DNA of 64,000 bases from Conchocele bisecta (lineage: Eukaryota > Mollusca > Bivalvia > Lucinida > Thyasiridae): contig CM055280.1 in assembly GCA_029237695.1 (NCBI GenBank), positions 36,168,508 to 36,232,507 on the forward strand, given 5' to 3'. A program made the position numbers and the translations under genes. A model generated the notes under the pieces. That model was given only the letters and a program-made list of their open reading frames with translations, made no database searches and was not told the origin of the DNA. Within the stretch, counting starts at the first letter, position 1; every line of letters begins with the position of its first letter. This document shows positions 44,516-56,500 of the stretch, one piece after another.

Positions 44516-47500
44516 CTGTAACAGATTAAAGGAGAAATCAGTAACACTGATGGTTGTACCCCTCAAAAACGTTGGAACATAGTTCTAAGTCATTTGACCT
44601 TGAGTAGAGGTGACACATGGGTGGGCTATAAAATGAAAATATGGATGATGTCAATACGTAGATGGAAAAACAGACAATGTGACTTCAGTTACATATACGT
44701 GGCTGTGACTGAAGAAATGGGGCTTACGGGATTTGTGACCAGTGTAGCTTCTGATCTTGTAGTCTGATAATGATCTACCGGGTATATAACTTGTTAGACG
44801 CATGATAGGTGTTTCATTGATGGACAGTGCAGATCCTGATCAGACTGTGCGGATGCACAGGCTGATCCGGATCTACGCTGGTTGCAAAACCCATAAGCCC
44901 CATTTCTCTGGTCACAGCCACATATAACGTTATTCCACAGGTATAGATATTTTGGATAGTGCTTCACCCAGCCTATATTAGCACAAAGGCATGCCATGTC
45001 CGATATTTTGGTCGTAAAAAAAAAATATTTTTTTTAACTTTTTAAAAATTATTTTGGACGTCATTATTACAATTTGATAAGACACCATTACAGGCCTTAT
45101 CATTATTCATCCAAAATTTAAAACCCCAAACTTATTTTTACTGGCCTTCAACTTTTTTATGATGATGTAATTGTCAACTGCATGTACGGTAATATTAAAA
45201 CTATTTCACCCGTTGAATGTGCTTCTTTTGTATGGAATGCCAACTCAACATAAACTCAAATAATTAATGCTAGCTCTAAATAATTATAGCTAGCAATAAA
45301 TATTTAGAGCTAGCTCCAAATTATTTAGATAGTTTTTCAATGTAGCACTAATTATTTGAGAATATGTAGAATTGGCATTCCATACTTTTGCAAAGTATTG
45401 CGCGCTAAATGTGCCCTTTTTGTCTGGTCTTACCATGCCCCTTTTTAATCCTGGAGTTCACACTATGTGGATACGACTTGAAATGATAAATCACAATATT
45501 GGGATACTTACCGCCAGGTTTTCGAAACTTCGGGGACGACACAACACTGTAGGCGTCCCAGCTAGAATCACTCCCAGATGATGCCATGCTCAGAATGCTC
45601 GATCTCAGATGCTCAAATCTATTCAATCCCTTTGCCAGGCAGTGATCTAAAATAAAATTATATTTGGCTGCGGCTGGAGAAATGGGGCTAATGGGATTTG
45701 CAACCAGTGTAGATCCAGATCAACCTGTGTAGATCCCAACCTGTGTAGATCCAGATCAACCTGTGTAGATCCAGATCAACCAGTGTACATCCAGATCAAC
45801 CAGTGTAGATCCAGATCAACCTGTGTAGATCCAGATCAACCAGTGTAGATCCAGATCAACCAGTGTAGATCCAGATCAACCAGTGTAGATCCAGATCAGC
45901 CAGTGTAGATCCAGATCAACCAGTGTAGATCCAGATCAACCAGTATAGATCCAGATCAGCCAGTGTAGATCCAGATCAATCAGTGTAGATCCAGATCAAC
46001 CAGTGTAGATCCAGATCAACCAGTGTAGATCCAGATTAACCAGTGTAGATCCAGATCAACCAGTGTAGATCCAGATCAACCTGTGTACATCCAGATCAAC
46101 CAGTGTAGATCCAGATCAGCCTGTGTACATCCAGATCAACCAGTGTAGATCCAGATCAGCCTGTGCATCCTCACAGTCTGTTCAGAATCTGCACTGTTCG
46201 ACATTCCATCAACGAAACACCCATCATGCCTCCAACAATCATTATAGATTGTTATCAGGCTACAGGAATGTGCTGTGTGATCAGGAGCTACACTGGTCAC
46301 AAATCCCATAAGCCCCATTTCTCCAGTCACAGTCACATATGCGGTACATTATACATGATGACAATAACACACTGAATGGTGTCAGGACCTACACTGTTGG
46401 CACATATCCCCAAATCAAATTGCTACTTAAGTCAGAAGTTAACACATCAAACAGATCCAATTCATTCACTAATGAAACTCATAGCTATATATAGTGCTTA
46501 ATTTGTGAACTGATAACAACATAAATTGGATTGAATAGGAATTTTCTGAGAGCCAAAATACATTCTCCCTCTATTATTAGACACCATAGACAAACAGTCA
46601 TGCTGAAAATTGGCTGATTTGGAACTCAATTAACCCTTTTTAATGCCGAGGATACGCCATTTTGTTTGCAGAAAATCCAAAATATTTTCCTTCTCTGTGC
46701 TCAGAATTATGTCGTGACCACCATTTGAACCGTCTCATCGAGACGGTTCAAATGAGTGGTCACAACATATACTTTCATTGAGAAATAACAAAAATAAAAA
46801 TAAAATATTTAATAAATTTCGTACCTGTACAGGTAAATTTCATACCTGTAAAGGTGAATTCCGAAAGAAATGGATTAAGAGACCACCTGTCTCAAAAGTT
46901 CTCTATATCAGACTCAAAAGGACGGTCTCTATAACTGATGCTAAGGAACATTATTTTCTGCATACTCGGCCATGTTTAATAGAATGTTTTTTTCCAATCA
47001 TGCATTTTCAAGTTTGGTAGGAGTTTTTTGTTATCTTAGATCGCGAGAGTCAAAGGCTAAAATGCTGTCTGTGGGAAGACATCGATCACAAGGTATCGAA
47101 AATAATATATATATTTTTTTAAATCGGCAATCCAATTATTTGAGTTTTTAGTGGGACGGTCGGGTGATGGGAAACAAACACATAATTATATTATTTTATC
47201 CCGTCAACACAGTACATATGTGCCGTGAAACATTTTTGATATCCTGTCAATAAGACCTAATCACTGCGTATGAATATGTGCGTTTGATATACTAGTCGAT
47301 TCTCCAATTTTAAAGCTATTGGTAGGTGTTGACGGGATAAATAGAATAGTAGGTTAGTGCCATGAATGGGAAAAAATATCTGGCGTGGCACGGAAATGGG
47401 ATGGGCTCAGCACAGCCTCGACATCCCGTTTCCTAACCCTTGGCAGATATTTTTTCCATTCACAGCACTAACCTACTATTCTCTATATGGCCATATATAA

Positions 47501-50500
47501 AGTTATTTGACTACGGTTTCAATAGCAAGGAGTGCTTATATATGGGAATTCCAACTTACTGTCAATTATCTCCCTTTCCTTCAGTTCCAGTTCCTTTAAC
47601 TGCTGGTATTTGTCTTTGAGCACCACCTGGTGTAAACACAAGGGAGATAATCTATGTTCTATGGACAAGAAATGTGATTTAGTACGAAGAGGACGTGCAA
47701 GTTCTTATGAAACATATTTACAGAAACAGTGATATTTTATGTAAATGATGTCAAAAGTTGCCGAAATTTTCATAGCAAATGCGGAATTCTATTCCACATT
47801 AATTTGCTCTGATATTTGTTTGGTGTTTAACAGCCAATCAACTGGTAAGGTCATGTAAGGGCAGGCAAACGGGTTCGATCCCGTTTTAACCTGATGCACT
47901 GGGGGGAAAATCCCAAAATCATAACGGAATATTTACATCAATAAAAAATATATTCAGCCCTGAAATTAAAATAACCTGACCTGGTGCCAGATCCTCACCA
48001 CACCAAAGTCACTTGGCCCCTTCCCCTAAAATAGGATTACGAATAATCGCAATACTCATATCAGGGGTATAACCAGATTCACTGTCACATACAAAATGCC
48101 AAAGATGTATGTGAGGGCAAAACCAGGTCTCCAGTCGGAATTCCGGAAAGGATGAACCCCGATCGTTAAATTACCCATCACATGCTCCCACCTACTACCC
48201 ACCCGCATTTGCTTTGAATATTTCGTCAACTTTTGAAAGTGATATTTTATGTAAATGATGTCAAAGGTTGACAAAATTTTCTATTCCGCATTTGCTCTGC
48301 AAAATTATTTTCTTGTAAACAGTTATTGGATTTACATTTATTGAGCATAGGCTGCATATGCAGCCTATGCTCAATAAATGTAAATCCATACATTGAAATT
48401 TGTGGACGATCCTAAATTTGCACTTACGAACATTTTAGTAGTAAATTTGGGAAACTGTTGCAAAACGAGAGACAGAAACTGCGACGTTAGCCTGTGTTCC
48501 TACATTTAAGACATTTAAAGCCATACAATCAGAGCTCCAGTTAAGGTGCGTAATTTGGAGGTAACTTTCTTATTTCTCCATCAAAAATGGCAAGTTGGGA
48601 GTGCTTTAGAATCGTCTCAATGAGACGATTCTAAAGGACTACCAACTTGCCATTTTTGATGAAGAAATAACAAAATTTCACCCCAAGTTGGTCAAATTAC
48701 GCACCTTAACTGGAGCTCTGACAATTGCGTGATTTTCTGGCGAGCCCTCTGCTTGGAGATACCCATGCAGTGGCTTTGTAATTTGATTGGATAAGCTGTG
48801 TATCGTGATTTTCTGGCGAGCCCTCTGAGCCTGGAGATACCCATGCAGCGGCTTTGTAATTTGATTGGATAAGCTGTGTATCGTGATTTTCTGGCGAGCC
48901 CTCTGCTTGGAGATACCCATGCAGCGGCTTTGTAATTTGATTGGATAAGCTGTGTATCATGATTTTCTGGCGAGCCCTCTGAGCCTGGAGATACCCATGC
49001 AGCGGCTTTGTAATTTGATTGGATAAGCTGTGTATCGTGATTTTCTGGTGAGCCCTCTGCTTGGAGATACCCATGCAGCGGCTTTGTAATTTGATTGGAT
49101 AAGCTGTGTATCGTGATTTTCTGGCGAGCCCTGCTGTTGGAGATACCCATGCAGTGGCTTTGTAATTTGATTGGATAAGCTGTGTATCGTGATTTTCTGG
49201 CGAGCACTCTGAGCCTGGAGATACCCATGCAGCGGCTTTGTAATTTGATTGGATAAGCTGTGTATCGTGATTTTCTGGCGAGCCCTCTGCTTGGAGATAC
49301 CCATGCAGCGGCTTTGTAATTTGATTGGATAAGCTGTGTATCGTGATTTTCTGGCGAGCCCTCTGCTTGGAGATACCCATGCAGCGGCTTTGTAATTTGA
49401 TTGGATAAGCTGTGTATCGTGATTTTCTGGCGAGCCCTCTGCTTGGAGATACCCATGCAGCGGCTTTGTAATTTGATTGGATAAGCTGTGTATCGTGATT
49501 TTCTGGCGAGCCCTCTGCTTGGAGATACCCATGCAGCGGCTTTGTAATTTGATTGGATAAGCTGTGTATCGTGATTTTCTGGCGAGCCCTCTGCTTGGAG
49601 ATACCCATGCAGCGGCTTTGTAATTTGATTGGATAAGCTGTGTATCGTGATTTTCTGGCGAGCCCTCTGTTTGGAGATACCCATGCAGCGGCTTTGTAAT
49701 TTGATTGGATAAGCTGCGTATCGTGATTTTCCCATGATGTGTCAAAATAGTCAGATAACAACTTTATCCATTATGACTACGATATTTTTGGACGACACAT
49801 GTGTCAGCCAATGAACGTCACACTAAAACTAGATGGCCGCGGCCTGCATGTCGCGCCTTGTGGCGAGGTATGGACACTAAAAAAACAGATATGGTATAAC
49901 GAAAAACTTTAACCACAAAACTGAACCAAAAACTTTAACAAAACAACTTAACCAAAAAACTTAACGAAAAACTTTAACCGGACACACGTACGTACGTACG
50001 TACGTACGTGGGCAAAGCAGTTGCAGAGATATAGTATAACGAAAAACTTTAACCAAAAAACTTAACCAAAAACTTCAACGTAATTTGACCTTGACATTGG
50101 GCACAGGGGCCACACGGGAGGGGGGTAGAATGAAAATATAGATGATGATAAACACCCATGTGAAATTTCAAGGTAATGGGCAAAGCAGTTGCAGAGATAT
50201 AGTATAACGAAAAACTTTAACCAAAAAACTTAACCAAAAAAAAAACTTAACCAAAAAACTTAACCAAAATCTTCAAAGTAATTTGACCTTGAAATTGGGC
50301 ACAGGGGCCGCACGGGAGGGAGGTAGAATGAAAATATAGATGATGATAAACACCCATGTGAAGTTTGAAGGTAATGGGCAAAGCAGTTGCAGAGATATAG
50401 TGCAACGAAAACAAAAAACTTAACCAAACAACTTAACCAAAAACTTCAAAGTAATTTGACCTTGACATTGGGCACAGGGGCCGCACGGGAGGGAGGTAGA

Positions 50501-53500
50501 ATGAAAATATAGATGATGATAAACACCCATGTGAAGTTTCAAGGTAATGGGCAAAGCAGTTGCAGAGATATAGTACAACAAAAAACTTTAACCAAAAAAC
50601 TTAACCAAAAACTTCAAAGTAATTTGACCTTGACATTGGGCACAGGGGCCGCACGGGAGGGGGGGGGTAGAATGAAAATATAGATGATGATAAACACCCA
50701 TGTAAAGTTTCAAGGTAATGGGCAAAGCAGTTGCAGAGATATAGTATAACAAAAAACTTTAACCAAAAAACTTAACCAAAAACTTTAACCAAACAACTTA
50801 ACCAAAAAACTTAACCAAAAACTTTAACCAAAAAACTTAACCAAAAAGCTTAACCAAAAACTTTAACCAAAAAACTTAACCAAAAAACTTAACCAAAAAC
50901 TTTAAGCGGACACACGTACGTACGTACGTACGCCAAAGTGCCGACTATATCGCGCTTTCTGCAAGCGGGCGCGACAAAAAAGTGTGTTGTATAAACAAAT
51001 TTCTATGCCCAAAGTAATCTATACGAGAATATTTGACGTTTTTCAGATGATATATAATGTTTAACTTGCATTAGCGGTTCAACAAACAGTTTGGAACCGG
51101 TTAACAAATAATGGTTTTATTGGTTAACAAGAAACGAGGCAAAGCCACGAAGGCCAGGTTTTTTCCAAGCATAGACACTTGGATAACATAATTATACCCA
51201 CTTTTGTAGACTAGATGGCCGTGGCCTGCATGTCGCGCCTTGGGGCGAGGCATGGACACTAACAAAATAGATATAGTAGATGGAAAACCTTTAACCAAAA
51301 AACTTTAACCGGACACACGGACGAACGGACGGACGTATGCCAAAATGCTGACGATATCGCGCTTTCCGCAAGCAGGTGTGACAATGATGATAAACACCCA
51401 TGTGAATTATCAAGGTATTGGGTGAAGCAGTTGCAGAGATATAGTACACGAAAAAACTTAACAAAAAAATTCAAAGTAATTTGAACTTGACATAGGGCAC
51501 AGGATCGCGCTTTCCGCAAGCAGGTGCGACAATGATGATAAACACCCATGTGAAGTATCAAGGTATTGGGTGAAGCAGTTGCAGAGATATAGTACACGGA
51601 AAAACTTTAACAAAAAAATTCAAAGTAATTTGACCTTGACATTGGGCACAGGATCGCGCTTTCCGCAAGCAGGTGCAACAATGATGATAAACACCCATGT
51701 GAAGTATCAAGGTATTGGGTGAAGCAGTTGCAGAGATATAGTACACGAAAAAACTTTAACAAAAAAATTCAAAGTAATTTGACCTTGACATTGGGCACAG
51801 GATCGCGCTTTCCGCAAGCAGGTGCGACAAATAGTACACGAAAAAACTTTAACAAAAAAATTCAAAGTAATTTGACCTTGACATTGGGCACAGGATCGCG
51901 CTTTCCGCAAGCAGGTGCGACAATGATGATAAGCACCCATGTGAAGTATCAAGGTATTGGGTGAAGCAGTTGCAGAGATATAGTACACGAAAAAAATTTA
52001 ACAAAAAAATTCAAAGTAATTTGACCTTGACATTGGGCACAGGATCGCGCTTTCCGCAAGCAGGTGCGACAATGATGATAAACACCCATGTGAAGTATCA
52101 AGGTATTGGGTGAAGCAGTTGCAGAGATATAGTACACGAAAAACTTTAACAAAAAAATTCAAAGTAATTTGACCTTGACATTGGGCACAGGATCGCGCTT
52201 TCCGCAAGCAGGTGCGACAATGATGATAAACACCCATGTGAAGTATCAAGGTATTGGGTGAAGCAGTTGCAGAGATATAGTACACGAAAAAACTTTAACA
52301 AAAAAACAAAAAAATTCAAAGTAATTTGACCTTGACATTGGGCACAGGATCGCGCTTTTCCGCAAGCAGGTGCGACAATGATGATAAACACCCATGTGAA
52401 GTATCAAGGTATTTGGTGAAGCAGTTGCAGAGATATAGTACACGAAAAAACTTTAACAAAAAAATTCAAAGTAATTTGACCTTGACATTGGGCACAGGAT
52501 CGCGCTTTCGCAAGCAGGTGCAACAATGATGATAAACACCCATGTGAAGTATCAAGGTATTGGTGAAGCAGTTGCAGAGATATAGTACACGAAAAAACCT
52601 TAACAAAAAAATTCAAAGTAATTTGACCTTGACATTGGGCACAGGATCGCGCTTTCCGCAAGCAGGTGCGACAATGATGATAAACACCCATGTGAAGTAT
52701 CAAGGTATTGGATGAAGCAGTTGCAGAGAAATAGTACACGAAAAAACTTTAACAAAAAAATTCAAAGTAATTTGACCTTGACATTGGGCACAGGGGCCGC
52801 ACGGTTGGGGGTTAGAATGAAAATATGGATGATGATAAACACCCATGTGAAGTTTCAAGGTAATGGGCGAAGCAGTTGCAGAGATAGTATAATAACGAAA
52901 AAGTTTTAACCAAAAAACTCTAACCAGACGTACGTTAAAAAGTTAACGTTGAAAATGGCTAAGTCAATTACGTAGAAATAATAGGTGAAGGTAAAAAAAT
53001 GGTCACATGTTGGATAGTTGTATGTGGTAGGCACCCCTTGGTTATGAAGCTGTGAAAGTTTGGTGGTCCTAGGTGGTACAGTACCAAAGAAATGGACTTA
53101 AACACGAAAACTTAACATTGTAAACGCGAAAACTTAACATTGAAAATGGCTAAGTCGACTGCGCGGAAAAAATGGGTGAAGTTAAAAAAAAAAGTAACAT
53201 GTTGGATAGTGATATGTGGTGGGTACCCCTTGATTATGAAGCTGTGAAAGTTTGCAGGTCCTAGGTGGTACAGTACGAAAGAAATGGACTTAAACACGAA
53301 AACTTAACATTGTAAACGCGAAAACTTAACATTGAAAATGGCTAAGTCGACTACGCGGAAAAAATGGGTCAAGTTAAAAAAAAAGTAACATGTTGGATAG
53401 TAATATGTGGTGGGCACCCCTTGATTATGAAGCTGTGAAAGTTTGGTGGTCCTAGGTGGTACAGTAACAAAGAAATGGACTCAAACACGAAAACTTAACA

Positions 53501-56500
53501 TTGATTGTGGACGCCGCCCGCCCGCCCGCCCGCCTGCCGCCCGCCCGCCCGCCCGGCTTTCGCCAATCCAATAGCCTGGATTTTTTTTCAAAAAACCTGG
53601 CTAATAAAAACGTACGCAGGTAGAAGTTCTGTTTCACACCTTTGTAAATACCGTACTGATATATGTAATTTGAGAAATGTATGCAGAACAATTGTGGTAC
53701 CTTCATCATGCTGCAGAAAACAATAAACACTAAACAGGCCACCAATATAGCATGTTTTTCTTATTTGTCCATGAAAACACATCTTGGTATTTCATTAGAA
53801 TTGTCTCCAAGGAGATTTGGTATTTCATTAGAATTGTCTCCAAGGAGACAATTCTAATGAAATGCCAAGATATGTTTTACCATTCAATAATTGCTGTCTG
53901 TTGATATGTAAACAATAGTGTGATTTAATTTTTCCCAATTAAAATTTTGAAATACCCAATTGCTTCAGAAATGATGGAGTAACAATACTCAATTACTAAT
54001 TCCTTATCTGGAGCCCTGTGTATGTATTGTATGTTGGTAACAATACACCCAAACCACCAGCGATACAGAAATAACTCATAAAACAGCCAAATATGAACCT
54101 GTGTTCGGTACTGTACTGTACTGTAGTATACACAACTCACATGTTGCCCATATATATTGAGGAGTGACATCAGTGACAAGTTATATTTGCAAACAACAAA
54201 TTTGAAGTACTGTATACACCTGGGGCCCATTTCACTAAACTTTGTATGACTAAGATGTCCGTAAGTGCAAATTTAGGATCATCTAGAAATATCAATTGAT
54301 GGATTTACAATTATTCATGCAGCCTAGCTATGTTCAATAAATGTAAATCCAATAATTGTTTAATACAAGAAAACATACATAATGTGAAGTTTAAAGACTA
54401 TCATAATTATGCGCTTACGAACATTAAAGTTGTACGGGCCACAGGTCACTTGCAAACAAAATATACTCCAAAGTTCATAAAAGTGACTAGACAAATGTTA
54501 ACCCTTTGTCACTTTAATGTTCTCTATAGGGTTAACTGTATTGTAATATAGGGTTAACTGTATTGTAATATAGGGTTAACTGTATTGTAATATAGGGTTA
54601 ACTATATTGTAATATAGGGTTAACTGCATTGTAATATAGTGTTAACTGTATTGTAATATAGGGTTAACTGTATTGTAATTTTGAAATTTGCGGCGTATAT
54701 CAGAAAATGATATGTCGGAAAATCTGTTTAATGGCGACGCGCTAGCGGAGCCATTAAACATGTTTTCTGACCTATCATTTTCTGATATACGCCGCAAATT
54801 TCAAAATTACAATGCGCTTAACCTATTTCTAATGCACTCCTTTACTACTGGCGTAGGAATACATATTGAAATAATTTGCGACCATTCATCAACAATGATA
54901 TACCTGTAATGTATGATCATCAGCCAATCAGATTGCGTGATATTTATAGAGTGCATTAGAATAACATTTCACATAGTGTCACTCTATCTCTTATTATGAC
55001 CAGCAGAAATTCAGAGAAATAAAAATTGCCATGAAAACAAAAAGTTGCCTCTAATCGCCTATTACTTGAGGAAGGTCAGTAAGATGAGTGTGGCATTATT
55101 CAAATGTGGTGTTTTGTAGTGGCATATACATGTACATAGTCATATGATCAATGCTACAAACCTTTAACTTGATGAACCGGTCGTGAAGATCGACTTTCCT
55201 ACAGCAATCTTCAAACAGCACCACCAGTCTGAATACAAAATAATAAACTGATATATTATGCTAGGAACTACATAATTCTTAACCCTTAGAATTTGCCTAA
55301 ATAAAATGACTGGTAATACGATGAACCTCACTATTATACGATATTGTTACGAGAAATTTTAGGAAACTATTTGGAGAAAAAAATAATTAAAATCCACAAA
55401 TTTCTTCTATTATTTGTGATATAAATGGTGAAAACATATACTGTCTATATGGCCTCTTTTTAAGGTCCACATTTACCTGATTGAGTTACTGGACCTGCGG
55501 ATCTTGTGAACCAGCTGTATATGACTCAAATCCCCCACTTTCTCCCCATTTACCGAGATGATTACATCCCCTGAAAATAAATTATATACTGACATGCTAA
55601 TGTTGACTGTACATATGTCTCTGCTACGAATATGTCCCTAGAAAATATTTACTGGCACAATTTCCCCTGAAAACTAATACGATTACTTTGTGAGATATTA
55701 CATTGTGTATGTTTCTCAAAATTACTCTCAGACGTGGCTACAAGCAGGGGGCCGTTTCACTAAACTGTGTACGACTAAAATGTTTGTATGTGCAAAATTA
55801 TGATAGTCGGTAAATTTCACATTAACACCGTTTTCTTGCCGACAATTATTGGATTTACATTTATTGAGCATAGGCTGCATAGGCAGCCTATGCTTAATAA
55901 ATGTAAATCCATCAATTGAAATGTCCAGACGATCTTAAATTTGCACTAACGAGTATTTTAATCATACAAAGTTTAGTGAAACAGGCCTCAGGTAGGTATC
56001 CAGACGGGGGGCGTGTTAGGTGCATGCTGCACACCCCCTCTAAAATTTGCCAACCTTAGAGATTAACTAATTGCTACATTGAAAGATCTGATTATATTTC
56101 TTATTTCTCATCCAAAGTCTATGTTGGTACCACTCAGTTAAACCGTCTTGTCCAGACAGTTCAAATGAGTGGTAGCAACGTATATTTTTTATGACAAATG
56201 AGAACAAGAGTGCCGAAGGTCACAATATACGCTCGTCGAGGCAAGGCCAGTCAACAAGGGGAGATAACTCATCTTGACGTGATAAACATGTAAACCAAAT
56301 TTGGTTACAATCCGTCAAGTAGAACTAGACTTATTGTGTGGACAAAAATGGCCGCCAAGGGGAGATAAGTCAAAATTAATAGGCTTCTTTGTCTTGCTAT
56401 GATAAACATGTATACCGAATTTGGTTTCGTTCGGTGAAGTAGAACTTGAGTTATTGAATGGACAAGGATAGAGAGTGCGAAAATTAAAATGGCCGCCAAG

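Noticed and set aside
45700..46170. 20-bp array resembling a regulatory binding-site cluster
   Set aside because: Explained by tandem expansion of a MITE segment; no independent sign of regulation.
48692..49761. Minus-strand frames of 262-351 codons
   Set aside because: Translations of the 76-bp minisatellite in rotating frames.
51259..52739. Several overlapping minus frames (MYYISATASPNTL-type)
   Set aside because: Translations of the 149-bp dispersed-repeat array.
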